Shown piece by piece: positions 36,746 through 45,545 of a DNA stretch of 64,000 bases. This DNA comes from Pseudomonas fulva (GTDB lineage: Bacteria; Pseudomonadota; Gammaproteobacteria; Pseudomonadales; Pseudomonadaceae): positions 62,001 to 126,000 of the forward strand of contig NZ_JADNYP010000006.1 of NCBI RefSeq assembly GCF_015680705.1, in the 5' to 3' direction. A model generated the notes under the pieces. That model was not told where the DNA came from, searched no databases, and saw only the letters and a list, made by a program, of their open reading frames with translations. Position 1 is the stretch's first letter, and every line of letters begins with the position of its first letter. Made by a program: the position numbers and the translations under genes.

Positions 36746-37792
36746 TCAGTCATCATCCTGCGCGGAAAATTCCCGGGCGTCCTCGAGGCGACCCGGAATG
36801 TTCAGGCCGAAGTGCAGGTAGGCGTGACGCGTGACTACCCGGCCACGCGGCGTGCGCATGATGTATCCCTGCTGGATCAGGTAGGGCTCGAGGACATCCT
36901 CGATGGTATGACGCTCTTCGCTGATGGCGGCCGCCAGATTGTCCACACCCACCGGGCCGCCATCGAACTTCTCGATCATCGTCAGCAGCAGGCGCCGGTC
37001 GGAGTGGTCGAACCCGCGCTCGTCCACGTCGAGCAGGTTCAACGCCATGTCCGCCACGGCCTTGGTGATCTGCCCCTTGCCGCGCACTTCGGCGTAGTCG
37101 CGCACCCGGCGCAACAGACGGTTGGCGATGCGCGGAGTACCTCGGGCGCGGCGGGCGATCTCGAACGCCCCCTGCTCCTCGATGGCCAGCCCGAGGATGC
37201 CTGCCGAACGCGCGACGATGGTAGCCAGGTCGTGGTTGTTGTAGAACTCCAGCCGCTGGACGATGCCGAAACGGTCGCGTAGCGGATTGGTCAGCATGCC
37301 GGCACGGGTGGTCGCCCCGACCAAGGTGAACGGCGGCAGGTCGAGCTTGATCGAGCGTGCCGCCGGCCCCTCGCCGATCATGATGTCCAGCTGGAAGTCC
37401 TCCATCGCCGGATAGAGCACCTCCTCGACCACCGGCGACAAGCGATGGATTTCGTCGATGAACAGTACATCGTGCGGCTCGAGGTTGGTGAGCATGGCGG
37501 CCAGGTCGCCCGGACGCTCCAGGATCGGCCCGGAGGTACTCTTGACCGAAACGCCCATTTCCTGGGCGATGATGTTGGCCAGGGTGGTCTTGCCCAACCC
37601 CGGCGGCCCGAAGATCAGGGTGTGATCCAGCGATTCGCCACGCCCCCGGGCCGCCTGGATGAACAGCGACATCTGCTCGCGCACCACCGGCTGGCCGATG
37701 TACTCCTCCAGGCGCAGCGGGCGGATGGCCCGGTCCTGCACTTCTTCGCGATCGCGCCCGCTGGCGGCGATCAGTCGGTCGGCTTCGATCAC
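36746..37792 (-). CDS. ruvB: Holliday-junction branch-migration ATPase RuvB
   Basis: 348-residue AAA+ motor that drives branch migration with RuvA. Walker A is GPPGLGKTT near 64-72, Walker [11 protein letters not shown] near 113-122, sensor region [19 protein letters not shown] near 163-181. A C-terminal winged helix carries [11 protein letters not shown]. The ATG overlaps the ruvA stop by four bases (ATGA), so the pair is translationally coupled. Confidence 0.98.
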   Translation of the reverse strand: MIEADRLIAASGRDREEVQDRAIRPLRLEEYIGQPVVREQMSLFIQAARGRGESLDHTLIFGPPGLGKTTLANIIAQEMGVSVKSTSGPILERPGDLAAMLTNLEPHDVLFIDEIHRLSPVVEEVLYPAMEDFQLDIMIGEGPAARSIKLDLPPFTLVGATTRAGMLTNPLRDRFGIVQRLEFYNNHDLATIVARSAGILGLAIEEQGAFEIARRARGTPRIANRLLRRVRDYAEVRGKGQITKAVADMALNLLDVDERGFDHSDRRLLLTMIEKFDGGPVGVDNLAAAISEERHTIEDVLEPYLIQQGYIMRTPRGRVVTRHAYLHFGLNIPGRLEDAREFSAQDDD

Positions 37793-38406
37793 TTGACGAT
37801 CATCCCCTTGAGGCTGCGGCGGATCAGTTCTTCGCTACTCATGCCGGCCTTGCCTTCGATACTGGCGATGGCCTTGCTCGCTTCCTGCGGCTTGTAGCCG
37901 AGCGAGACCAGTGCGCTGATGGCGTCGGCCTCGGCGCTGGGGGCCACGCTGGCCGGCAGCGGGCCATCGGACACCAGGGTGAACATCGCCGGCGAGGTTT
38001 CCCAGGCCTTGAAGCGGTCCTTGAGCTCGACCAGCAGACGCTCGGCGGTCTTCTTGCCGACTCCCGGCACCCTGACCAGCACGGCGGCATCCTGGGACTG
38101 CACGCAGCGTACCAGTTCGTCGGCCTCGAGCCCCGACATCAAGGCGAGCGCCAGCTTCGGCCCGACGCCATTGAGGCGGATCAGCTCGCGAAACAGCTCG
38201 CGCTCGCGCTTCTCGAAGAAACCATAGAGCAGATGGGCGTCCTCGCGCACCACCAGGTGGGTATGCAGGGTCACCGGCTCGCCAAGCTTGGGCAGGCGGT
38301 ACAACGTGGTCATTGGCACCTCCAGTTCATAGCCCAGGCCGTTGACATCGATAATCAGGTGCGGCGGCTGCTTTTCCGCCAGGGTGCCGCGCAAACGTCC
38401 AATCAC
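37789..38406 (-). CDS. ruvA: Holliday-junction binding protein RuvA
   Basis: 205-residue tetrameric protein that binds four-way junctions and loads RuvB. The OB-fold begins [12 protein letters not shown]. Helix-hairpin-helix motifs are [15 protein letters not shown] near 70-85 and [19 protein letters not shown] near 107-125. The flexible linker and RuvB-binding domain (about 155-203) follow. The start is a GTG at 38406 with AAGGA upstream; this gives the family length and avoids an unrelated 22-residue lead. Confidence 0.97.
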   Translation of the reverse strand: MIGRLRGTLAEKQPPHLIIDVNGLGYELEVPMTTLYRLPKLGEPVTLHTHLVVREDAHLLYGFFEKRERELFRELIRLNGVGPKLALALMSGLEADELVRCVQSQDAAVLVRVPGVGKKTAERLLVELKDRFKAWETSPAMFTLVSDGPLPASVAPSAEADAISALVSLGYKPQEASKAIASIEGKAGMSSEELIRRSLKGMIVK

Positions 38407-38513
38407 GTTCCGATCCTTTTCGAAGGGTCCGGCCAGCGACCGGTCCACCCTATCAGCAAAAACTCCGAGCAAGGGTAGCGCCCGGACAAATTGTGTATCA
38501 GTGCATGAAGCCG

Positions 38514-39038
38514 CTACAGACGCAAGCGCCCGCCACGCCGCCGCGCCATGGCCAGCCCATGGGGCACCAGGCTGGAGCGGGTATGGGCATGGCAGAGCGC
38601 GATGGCCAGGGCATCGGAAGCATCGATCTGCGGCTTCTGGATCAGCTTGAGCAAGTGCATGACCATCATCTGGACCTGCTCCTTGTTCGCCCCACCGGTG
38701 CCTGCCACGGCCTGCTTGACCTGGGTGGCACTGTACTCGGCCACCTCGAGGCCCTCCTCCACCGCCGCGACGATGGCTGCTCCGCGCGCCTGGCCAAGCT
38801 TGAGCGCGGAATCGGCGTTGCGTGCCATGAATACCCGCTCGATGCCCATGGTCACGGGACCATGCTGGCGGATGATGTCACGTACGCCGCGGAAGACGAT
38901 CTGCAGGCGCTCCTGCAATTCCCCATTGCCAGTGCGGATACAGCCGGACGCGACATATTCACAGCCACGCGCGGTCTGCCGGACCACGCCGTAGCCGGTG
39001 ATCCGCGACCCGGGGTCGATACCAAGAATCAGAGTCAT
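38514..39038 (-). CDS. ruvC: Holliday-junction resolvase RuvC
   Basis: 174-residue endonuclease that cuts four-way junctions symmetrically. The first catalytic Asp is Asp8 in LILGIDPGS; the others are Glu near 67 in [10 protein letters not shown] and the [15 protein letters not shown] pair near 140-143. Length and start ([10 protein letters not shown]) match the family. It is 107 bases upstream of ruvA; ruvC-ruvA-ruvB order is as in other Pseudomonas. Confidence 0.98.
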   Translation of the reverse strand: MTLILGIDPGSRITGYGVVRQTARGCEYVASGCIRTGNGELQERLQIVFRGVRDIIRQHGPVTMGIERVFMARNADSALKLGQARGAAIVAAVEEGLEVAEYSATQVKQAVAGTGGANKEQVQMMVMHLLKLIQKPQIDASDALAIALCHAHTRSSLVPHGLAMARRRGGRLRL

Positions 39039-39143
39039 AAGGCCTGCATGCAAGGCGCGCATCGCTGCGCTGCCGGAATAACAAAGGCCGGAGCCCACGG
39101 CAACGCATCATGCGCGCCAAGGCCCCGGCCTCTGGAGTCTAAC

Positions 39144-39890
39144 TCAGTTGAGCGCGTCCATGATCTCGTCGGAAATCTGCGCGTTGGAATAGACGTTCTG
39201 TACGTCGTCCAGGTCTTCCAGCATGTCGATCAGCCTGAGCGCTTTCTCGGCACCTTCCCGGTCAAGCTCGGCGCTGGTGGTCGGCTGCATGACGATCTCG
39301 GCATCGGCAGCCTTGAAACCGGCCTCTTCCAGCGCGTTGCGCACGGCATAGAAGGCGTTGAACGAGGTCATGACATCGAAGGAGCCGTCATCGTGGGCGA
39401 TCACGTCGTCGGCGTCCGCTTCCATGGCCGCTTCCATCAGCGCGTCCTCGTCCAGGCCAGGCGCGAAGCTGATCTGCCCCTTGCGCTCGAACAGATACGC
39501 CACCGAACCATCTGTGCCCAGGTTGCCGCCGCACTTGGTGAAGGCATGGCGCACGGCGGCCGCGGTACGATTGCGGTTGTCGGTCATGGCTTCGACCATG
39601 ATCGCCACTCCGCCCGGACCGTAGCCTTCGTAGGTCAGCTCCTCGACGTTGTCGCTTTCGTTGGTCCCGGCGCCACGCGCGACCGCGCGATCGATGATGT
39701 CGCGGCTCATGTTGGCGCCCAGCGCCTTGTCCAGGGCCAGGCGCAGACGTGGATTGGACGCCGGGTCAGGACCACCCTGCTTGGCCGCGACGGTCAGTTC
39801 GCGGATCCACTTGGTGAAGATCTTGCCTCTCTTGGCATCCTGGCGCTCTTTGCGGTGCTTGATGTTCGCCCACTTGGAATGACCAGCCAT
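39144..39890 (-). CDS. yebC: YebC/PmpR-family (TACO1) protein
   Basis: 248-residue cytosolic protein. The start [14 protein letters not shown] is invariant in the family and fixes the ATG at 39890. The three-domain YebC fold includes [23 protein letters not shown] near 90-112. Members have been described as transcription regulators and, more recently, as ribosome-associated factors easing translation of difficult motifs. It sits between aspS and ruvC, a conserved position. Confidence 0.96.
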   Translation of the reverse strand: MAGHSKWANIKHRKERQDAKRGKIFTKWIRELTVAAKQGGPDPASNPRLRLALDKALGANMSRDIIDRAVARGAGTNESDNVEELTYEGYGPGGVAIMVEAMTDNRNRTAAAVRHAFTKCGGNLGTDGSVAYLFERKGQISFAPGLDEDALMEAAMEADADDVIAHDDGSFDVMTSFNAFYAVRNALEEAGFKAADAEIVMQPTTSAELDREGAEKALRLIDMLEDLDDVQNVYSNAQISDEIMDALN

Positions 39891-39944
39891 AACGACTCCG
39901 AATCCTTTGACACACGAACGGCCCCGCCCCCAAGGGCGGAACCA

Positions 39945-39990
39945 GAAAAACCTGCGCTTCGGCGCAAGGCGCATCCACGAAGGATGCGCC
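39945..39990 (-). terminator. Tandem hairpins, terminator after aspS
   Basis: Reading the minus strand from aspS, a 9-bp stem GGCGCATCC/GGATGCGCC (39990-39968) is followed by TGCGC-CGAA-GCGCA (39966-39953), then GG and five T. The second hairpin with its U-tract is a good intrinsic terminator, so yebC probably has its own promoter. Confidence 0.75.
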
Positions 39991-40001
39991 TGAAACGTCG
40001 C

Positions 40002-41777
40002 TTATTCGACCTTGGCCTGCTCGCGCAGGCGAATGTGCAGTTCACGCAGCGCCTTGGCATCGACCTGGCCGGGGGCCTGGGTCATGACATCGGCAGCGCT
40101 CTGGGTTTTCGGGAAGGCGATCACCTCGCGAATCGACTGGGCACCGGTCATCAGCATCACCAGACGATCGAGGCCGAAGGCCAGGCCACCGTGGGGCGGC
40201 GCACCGAACTTCAGGGCGTCGAGCAGGAAGCCGAACTTCTCCTGCTGCTCTTCGGCCTCGATGCCCAGCTGGCGGAACACGGCCTGCTGCATTTCCTTGC
40301 GGTGGATACGGATGGAACCGCCACCGAGCTCGGTACCGTTGAGCACCATGTCGTAGGCGCGCGAAAGTGCCGTGGCCGGGTTGGCCTCGAGTTCCTCGGG
40401 GCTGCACTTGGGCGCGGTGAACGGATGGTGCAGGGCGCTCAGGCTGCCATCGTCGTTTTCCTCGAACATCGGGAAGTCGACGACCCACAGCGGTGCCCAC
40501 CGGGTGGTCAGCAGCTCGAAGTCGTGGCCCAGGCGGATACGCAGCGCGCCCAGGGCCTCGCTGACGATCTTGGCCTTGTCGGCGCCGAAGAACACGATGT
40601 CGCCATCGACCGCGCCGACGCGATCGAGGATCACGTTCAGGTTGGCCTCGGGAATGTTCTTGACGATCGGCGACTGCAAGCCCTCGACGCCCTTGGCGCG
40701 CTCGTTGACCTTGATGTAGGCCAGCCCCTTGGCACCGTAGATGCCGACGAACTTGGTGTACTCGTCGATGCGGCTGCGCGGCATGCTCGCACCGCCCGGC
40801 AGGCGCAGCGCCGTGACACGGCACTTCGGATCGTTGGCCGGACCTGCGAAGACCTTGAAGTCGACCTCCCTGAGCTGGTCGGCCACGTCGATCAGCTCCA
40901 GCGGGATCCGCAGGTCGGGCTTGTCCGAACCGTAGCGGCGCATGGCCTCTTCGTAGGGCATGTGCGGGAAGTCGCCGAACTCGACGTCCAGCACTTCCTT
41001 GAACAGCTTGCGGATCATCCCTTCGGTCAGGCCCATGATCTCGCTTTCGTCGAGGAAGCTGGTCTCGATGTCGATCTGGGTGAATTCCGGCTGCCGGTCG
41101 GCACGCAGGTCCTCGTCGCGGAAGCACTTGGCGATCTGGTAGTAGCGATCGAAGCCGGCCACCATCAGCAGCTGCTTGAATAGCTGCGGCGATTGCGGCA
41201 GGGCGAAGAAGCTGCCGGCATGGGTACGGCTTGGCACCAGGTAGTCACGCGCCCCCTCGGGTGTGGCACGGGTCAGGATCGGCGTCTCGACATCGAGGAA
41301 CCCGTTGTCGTCGAGGAATCGGCGGATGCTGCTGGTGATGCGCGAGCGCAGGCGCAGCTTCTCGGCCATTTCCGGGCGACGCAGGTCGATGAAGCGATAG
41401 CGCAGGCGGGTCTCTTCACCAACGTCGGAGTACTCGTTGAGCGGGAACGGTGGGGTTTCCGACTCGTTGAGGACCTTCAGCTCGTAGCCGAGCACCTCGA
41501 TGGCGCCGGAAGCCATGTTCGGGTTGACGGCACCTGCCGGACGCGGGCGCACCTTGCCGGTGATCTGCACCACGTACTCGCTGCGAACGCGGTCGGCGAC
41601 GGCGAAGGTCTCGGCGCGATCCGGGTCGAAGACGACCTGGGCCATGCCTTCGCGGTCACGGATGTCGAGGAAGATCACCCCGCCGTGGTCGCGACGACGA
41701 TGGACCCAGCCGCAAAGGGTGATTTCCTGGCCGTCCAGGCTCTCGTTCAATTGGCCGCAATAATGGCTGCGCATCAT
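40002..41777 (-). CDS. aspS: Aspartyl-tRNA synthetase AspS
   Basis: 591-residue class II synthetase. The OB anticodon domain is about 1-110 ([18 protein letters not shown] start). Motif 2 is near [20 protein letters not shown] at about 217-236, the bacterial insert follows, and motif 3 is [15 protein letters not shown] near 530-545. Pseudomonas enzymes of this type are known to be non-discriminating, also charging tRNA-Asn for GatCAB; that is family knowledge, not visible here. The ATG at 41777 removes a spurious 21-residue extension. Confidence 0.98.
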   Translation of the reverse strand: MMRSHYCGQLNESLDGQEITLCGWVHRRRDHGGVIFLDIRDREGMAQVVFDPDRAETFAVADRVRSEYVVQITGKVRPRPAGAVNPNMASGAIEVLGYELKVLNESETPPFPLNEYSDVGEETRLRYRFIDLRRPEMAEKLRLRSRITSSIRRFLDDNGFLDVETPILTRATPEGARDYLVPSRTHAGSFFALPQSPQLFKQLLMVAGFDRYYQIAKCFRDEDLRADRQPEFTQIDIETSFLDESEIMGLTEGMIRKLFKEVLDVEFGDFPHMPYEEAMRRYGSDKPDLRIPLELIDVADQLREVDFKVFAGPANDPKCRVTALRLPGGASMPRSRIDEYTKFVGIYGAKGLAYIKVNERAKGVEGLQSPIVKNIPEANLNVILDRVGAVDGDIVFFGADKAKIVSEALGALRIRLGHDFELLTTRWAPLWVVDFPMFEENDDGSLSALHHPFTAPKCSPEELEANPATALSRAYDMVLNGTELGGGSIRIHRKEMQQAVFRQLGIEAEEQQEKFGFLLDALKFGAPPHGGLAFGLDRLVMLMTGAQSIREVIAFPKTQSAADVMTQAPGQVDAKALRELHIRLREQAKVE

Positions 41778-41870
41778 GATGGTGGTTTCGCTTCTCGTGA
41801 TTCGTGTATTCGGTGAAGGCTCTGCTACCCCTGGGGGCAATGCTGCAGGGCCCGATCGACTCGGTTCAAC

Positions 41871-42092
41871 TCAGTCCGGCTTGTCGCCGCCTGCGAGATT
41901 CTTCTTCGCCCCCGTCTTGAAATCGGTTTCGTACCAGCCGGTACCGCCCAGCCGGAAACCTGGGACCGAGAGCAGCTTCTTCAGCGTCGGGGCCCGACAG
42001 GCCGGACAGTCCGCAAGAGGCGCGGCACCGATCTTCTGCAATACTTCGAACTGATGGTCACAGGACGCACACTGATAGTCGTAAAGGGGCAT
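41871..42092 (-). CDS. FmdB-type zinc-ribbon protein
   Basis: 73-residue protein with the FmdB/CxxC regulatory-type zinc ribbon. MPLYDYQC begins the motif, with Cys pairs CASC at about 8-11 and CPAC at about 29-32. The C-terminal part GWYETDFKTGAKKN is conserved in Pseudomonas relatives. It lies 93 bases upstream of aspS on the same strand. Role is unknown. Confidence 0.9.
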   Translation of the reverse strand: MPLYDYQCASCDHQFEVLQKIGAAPLADCPACRAPTLKKLLSVPGFRLGGTGWYETDFKTGAKKNLAGGDKPD

Positions 42093-42155
42093 GGAAGTCT
42101 CTCGTCAACCACTACGCAGGCTGCTGCAGGGAGCAAAAGACGGGATTATATATGG

Positions 42156-42524
42156 TTAGGTGTGCCTGTGCAGCCCGCCCGCCGTTCGAAGCGCCGCCGG
42201 TGGATCGAGCAGCCAGGCCACGCAGACCACTCGCACCAGGCCGCTGAAGTTCTTCACGCCGCCATGCCGCAGGTGCACCTCGCGATCGAGATAGGACAGC
42301 ACGGCGCTGACCGAGCAGCCGTTGGCTTCGCCGATGCGCTCGAGGATTCGCCAGTAGACTCGCTCCAGGCGCAGGCAGGTGGCGAAGCCGTTGAGCCGCA
42401 CGGAGCGGGACACCGGACGCGCCTGGCCCATGTCGAAATCCGCCTCGAAAGGGTCGATGCAGTGCCTGCCGGGCCAGCGCCCAGGGCGAATTGCAGGTCT
42501 GGTCTTGGACGAAGTGGCTCCCAT
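42156..42524 (-). CDS. Ribbon-helix-helix (RHH_4-type) small protein
   Basis: 122-residue basic protein. The strand RSVRLNGFATCLRL near 40-53 followed by two helices (ERVYWRILERIGEANG and SVSAVLSYLDREVHLRHGG) matches the RHH_4 ribbon-helix-helix fold, which dimerises and binds DNA. The first 35 residues are basic and probably disordered. The start ATG at 42524 follows GAGGG; an upstream frame would add a Cys-rich lead. It stands alone between the FmdB gene and dps. The target is unknown. Confidence 0.75.
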   Translation of the reverse strand: MGATSSKTRPAIRPGRWPGRHCIDPFEADFDMGQARPVSRSVRLNGFATCLRLERVYWRILERIGEANGCSVSAVLSYLDREVHLRHGGVKNFSGLVRVVCVAWLLDPPAALRTAGGLHRHT

Positions 42525-42626
42525 GGCATCGCTCCCTCTGTTCGCAGAATCCGTGCGACATCGCACACAGGAGCAATCAAGCGACGCGCAGGCAGCGAAG
42601 AGCAGCGGCAAGCCTTTCCCGACTGA

Positions 42627-42657
42627 ACGAAAATGCCCGGCTCAGAGAGCCGGGCAT
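42627..42657 (-). terminator. Terminator after dps (minus strand)
   Basis: On the minus strand ATGCCCGGCT pairs with AGCCGGGCAT around a short loop and is followed by TTTTC. It lies 23 bases after the dps stop. Confidence 0.85.
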
Positions 42658-42679
42658 CGTGTTTCGGCTCGCCCCAGGA

Positions 42680-43153
42680 TCACTTGCCGTCGAGCAGGAC
42701 CCGCAGCATCCATGCGGTTTTCTCATGCACCTGCATGCGCTGGGTGAGCAGGTCGGCGGTCGGCTCGTCGCTGACCTTGTCGACCACCGGGAAGATGCTG
42801 CGCGCGGTACGCACCACGGCTTCCTGGCCTTCCACCAGCTGCCGGATCATCTCATCGGCCGCTGGGACGCCCTCTTCTTCTTTGATGGAGGAATGACGTG
42901 CATAGAAGGCATAGGAGCCAGGCGCCGGGAAGCCAAGCGCGCGAATACGCTCGGCGATGGAATCGACGGCCAGAGCCAGTTCGTTGTACTGCTCCTCGAA
43001 CATCAGGTGCAGGGTGCGGAACGAAGGGCCAGTGACGTTCCAATGAAAGTTGTGGGTTTTCAGGTACAGCACATAGGTATCCGACAAGAGTCGGGACAGC
43101 CCGTCGACGATGGACTTGCGATCTTCCTCGCTGATACCGATATCAATTGCCAT
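42680..43153 (-). CDS. dps: Dps-family DNA-binding ferritin
   Basis: 157-residue Dps/miniferritin that forms a dodecamer, stores iron and protects DNA from peroxide. Ferroxidase-site residues are expected in [11 protein letters not shown] near 31-41 (His) and [22 protein letters not shown] near 53-74 (Asp, Glu). The start [13 protein letters not shown] with AAAGGGGAAATTC upstream fixes the ATG at 43153. This gene lies opposite the membrane cold-shock-domain protein, as in other Pseudomonas. Confidence 0.95.
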   Translation of the reverse strand: MAIDIGISEEDRKSIVDGLSRLLSDTYVLYLKTHNFHWNVTGPSFRTLHLMFEEQYNELALAVDSIAERIRALGFPAPGSYAFYARHSSIKEEEGVPAADEMIRQLVEGQEAVVRTARSIFPVVDKVSDEPTADLLTQRMQVHEKTAWMLRVLLDGK

Positions 43154-43547
43154 GAATTTCCCCTTTTTTCGTAAGGCTTGGTTGGTCAAGCAGTGTGCGG
43201 CGAGCTTCGAGCTGCAAGCGAGTGACGCTGATGAAATGCCGCCATGCTGCTCGCTGAGCATTGCTTCTCGCTCGCAGCGCCGCCTGCTCATGCTTGCGGC
43301 CCGCCACCGGCGCTCGCTACTTGCAACCTACTGTAACAAGAGTTCATGGCCCGCGCATGGTTCCGGAGCGCCCATCGTCGATTGAGAACTGCCCCGCCTT
43401 TGCGGTTAAATAGGCACGGTGCCACCCGTGCGGACTGCGAATGCCGGGTGCATAGGCTGGCCCGTCGCGTTATCGCGCTCCATCTTTCCTGCGCACCGCG
43501 ACACCAGCTCTTCCCGTGATCGACCTTATCAATGCGAGCCAACCAAC
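43154..43547. other. Divergent region between dps and membrane CSD gene
   Basis: 394 bases with no gene. GC-rich, repetitive stretches such as GAGCTGCAAGCGAG and CTCGCTCGCAGC (about 43208-43276) resemble fragments of the REP-like element at 3206. A weak promoter-like pair TTGAGA / TTAAAT with an 18-base spacer (about 43383-43412) points toward the plus-strand gene. Confidence 0.4.
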
Positions 43548-44138
43548 ATGTTCAAGATCGTCCATCTGCTGACGGGCGTTGCGGCCTTGCTGCTTTCGCT
43601 CATTCCCAGCCTGCGAACCGACCCGATACCCTTCCTGCAACAGCCGCAAGCCGTCTATCTCGCCTTGCTCGGCCTGCTCAACCTGACCTTGGCCCCGGCC
43701 ATCCCCCAACTGCGCGGCATGCGCCAGCATGTGCAGCGTGCCAGCAGCGTGCTGCTGGTACTGGCGGTCATCCTGCAAACCATCGTACTGCTAGCCCGGC
43801 CCGACCTAGGAAGCACTCCCGCCCTGTTCTGCGCCCTGCTGGCGGTGCTCCTGCACGTGCTCGCCAGCCTGGCACGCAGCACCCGCAGAGTCCGAAGCCA
43901 GCAGTCATCGGGCCGCGACGCCAGCCCTCGGGATACCGGCACGGTGAAGTGGTTCAACACCTCCAAGGGCTTCGGCTTCATCTCCAGGGATTCGGGCGAC
44001 GATATCTTCGTGCATTTCCGCGCCATACGTGGAGATGGCCACCGGGTACTGGTGGAAGGGCAGCGGGTCGAATTCTCGGTGATGCACCGTGACAAGGGTC
44101 TGCAGGCCGAAGACGTGGTCGCCATGCCGCGACATTGA
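43548..44138 (+). CDS. Membrane-anchored cold-shock-domain protein
   Basis: 196-residue fusion. The N-terminal half holds about four hydrophobic helices, near residues 4-21, 35-53, 64-83 and 92-108. A basic linker STRRVRSQQ follows, then a complete cold-shock domain at about 128-194. The nucleic-acid-binding motifs are intact: GTVKWFNTSKGFGFI (RNP1) and DDIFVHFRAI (RNP2). It should bring single-stranded RNA or DNA to the inner membrane. The neighbourhood (dps, slyX, HIT, porin, proS) is the same as that of a cold-shock gene in P. aeruginosa. The ribosome site is weak. Function is not established. Confidence 0.88.
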   Translation: MFKIVHLLTGVAALLLSLIPSLRTDPIPFLQQPQAVYLALLGLLNLTLAPAIPQLRGMRQHVQRASSVLLVLAVILQTIVLLARPDLGSTPALFCALLAVLLHVLASLARSTRRVRSQQSSGRDASPRDTGTVKWFNTSKGFGFISRDSGDDIFVHFRAIRGDGHRVLVEGQRVEFSVMHRDKGLQAEDVVAMPRH

Positions 44139-44150
44139 TTCATCCCTTGC

Positions 44151-44180
44151 GGCTCGCCAGCGCCTGGCGAGCCTTCTTCG
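44151..44180 (+). terminator. Terminator after membrane CSD gene
   Basis: GGCTCGCCAG at 44151-44160 pairs perfectly with CTGGCGAGCC at 44164-44173, loop CGC, followed by TTCTTCG. It is 12 bases after the stop codon. Confidence 0.75.
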
Positions 44181-44252
44181 ATCCTGGGTCGCTTCACGTG
44201 ACCCAGGCCTTGCGACACCGTCAGCCGTACGCCCGGCAGCGCAGCCGGCGCA

Positions 44253-44459
44253 TCAATAATGTGGCGGAGGCGCCTCCTCCCCACCCAGGCCGTACTGCCC
44301 GGCCAGCTCTTCATGACGCTTGATCAGCTCGGCCACCTGCAGCTGCAGCCGCTCGATGATACGGTTCTGTTCGACGAGCACGTCATTGAGTGCCTGGATG
44401 GTATCGTCCTGGAAGGCCTGCCGGCTTTCCAGCTCGACCAGTCGCGATTCGAGTGACAT
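44253..44459 (-). CDS. slyX: SlyX family protein
   Basis: 68-residue coiled-coil protein: [31 protein letters not shown]... with heptads over residues 4-52 and the C-terminal PPPHY tail typical of SlyX. The function is unknown in all species, although the name comes from its place next to slyD in enterobacteria. The ATG at 44459 abuts the HIT gene stop, so both are probably cotranslated. Confidence 0.92.
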   Translation of the reverse strand: MSLESRLVELESRQAFQDDTIQALNDVLVEQNRIIERLQLQVAELIKRHEELAGQYGLGGEEAPPPHY

Positions 44460-44460
44460 G

Positions 44461-44886
44461 TCAGGCCTCCTGGAACCGCAACTGGGCAGGCAGCTCGTCA
44501 TGAAAGCGCTGGCGAACGGCTTCGAGTTGCTCGTCGGTGTAGGCGATCGCCGGCACCCTGCCCCAGATCGGAGCCGGCCAGGCCGCATCGTCCTTGCGGC
44601 GAACCACCACGTGCATGTGCATCTGGCTCACCACGTTGCCCAAGGTAGCCACGTTCATCTTGTCGGCGCCGAACGCCTGGCAAAGCCATTGCGCCAGGCA
44701 ACTGGTTTCGCTCCAGAACTGTCGCTGATCGGCCTCGTCCAGGTGGAACAGCTCGCTGATACCTTCACGACGCGGGACGAGAATGAACCAGGGGTAGTTG
44801 GCGTCCTTGCTCAGCAGCAGGCGGCACAGCGGCAGATCGCCAAGCGTCAGGCAGTCCTGCTCAAGTCGCGGATCGAGGGTGAACAC
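44461..44886 (-). CDS. HIT-domain nucleotide hydrolase
   Basis: 141-residue histidine-triad protein. The motif QMHMHVVVR at about 91-99 gives the HxHxH-type site expected for nucleotide hydrolases or transferases acting on NMP esters. The N-terminal half has the family block [13 protein letters not shown]. The start is a GTG at 44886 with AAGGAG eight bases earlier; the upstream ATG frame lacks such a site. It is followed by slyX after one base. Confidence 0.9.
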   Translation of the reverse strand: MFTLDPRLEQDCLTLGDLPLCRLLLSKDANYPWFILVPRREGISELFHLDEADQRQFWSETSCLAQWLCQAFGADKMNVATLGNVVSQMHMHVVVRRKDDAAWPAPIWGRVPAIAYTDEQLEAVRQRFHDELPAQLRFQEA

Positions 44887-45424
44887 GGGATTTCTCCTTG
44901 GGAAAGATGGAAACGTCATCGGCAAGCGACGCACGCAAGAATACCGTGCTTTGGCCGAACCTGGACGCGAATGCCCTTTTCCGGTGCATCTTCGTTCGTA
45001 TCAGGTAACACAGCGCTACTTTTCGCACCAGGAATGCACACGCCATGGTGCCGTCTTCCCACTTTTACCACGACGCGAAGCGCACAATGCTGGCGCGCCT
45101 CGCCACCCTGCGTCATATGACCGGTATCCCAGCAGACAGACACCAGTGCCGGTTTCATTGCCCCCAGTGCGCGCCCGTGAAAAAAATGTGAAAAATTCAT
45201 CGGGTGCCGGTGCGTTTGAGCACGCTTGTTGCATTTGCAGCCCTGACCTGGGTTTTCAGCGTTACCGGCCTGGAACGAACGAAAAGAAGGATCTGTTGGG
45301 TCATTTTTCAACTGACGGAAAAGTGACGACCGGAATGAATCCATGCGCGCTTCACCAGAAAAAATCGTATCACGAGAAACTCGGAAAAGCCTGACAACAG
45401 CAGACCCTAAAAGTTCGATTTTCC

Positions 45425-45453
45425 ATATCGCCAGAAACATTTCTGCGTGATAT
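45425..45453. promoter_or_regulatory. Dyad, possible operator upstream of porin
   Basis: ATATC-GC-CAGAAA-CA-TTTCTG-CGT-GATAT forms a nearly perfect 29-base dyad 93-121 bases ahead of the porin start. The symmetry looks like a regulator binding site; the protein is unknown. ArgR controls the P. aeruginosa oprD, but the motif was not matched to ArgR. Confidence 0.45.
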
Positions 45454-45466
45454 ACCTTTTCCCAGA

Positions 45467-45474
45467 AATAACAA
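45467..45474 (+). promoter_or_regulatory. Candidate Crc/Hfq CA motif in porin leader
   Basis: AATAACAA is a perfect AAYAAYAA match and continues as further A-rich triplets (AAGAAAGA). It lies about 70 bases before the porin ATG, farther than usual for direct ribosome-site blocking, so catabolite repression through Hfq/Crc is only a possibility. Confidence 0.35.
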
Positions 45475-45480
45475 GAAAGA

Positions 45481-45512
45481 GCCGCGGCGATAACTAGAAC
45501 AGTGGCCGCGGC
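45481..45512 (+). promoter_or_regulatory. GC-rich hairpin just upstream of porin ribosome site
   Basis: GCCGCGGC occurs at 45481-45488 and 45505-45512. Because the octamer is self-complementary the copies can pair across a 16-base loop. The AAGGAG ribosome site starts about 18 bases further on. Confidence 0.45.
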
Positions 45513-45545
45513 AGACTCTTCCAAAACCCAAAGGAGCAAGTCACG

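Larger units (their letters stand above)
44887..45545. other. 659-base region upstream of the porin gene
   Basis: No gene is seen. It carries the HIT-gene promoter region on the left and a long A-rich leader for the porin on the right, including a dyad at 45425-45453, a CA motif at 45467-45474 and a hairpin at 45481-45512. The middle part (about 44990-45420) shows no clear promoter. Confidence 0.5.

Noticed and set aside
38493..41183. 896-residue open frame on the plus strand
   Set aside because: It is antisense to ruvC, yebC and aspS, has no homologous domains, and reflects GC-rich third codon positions.
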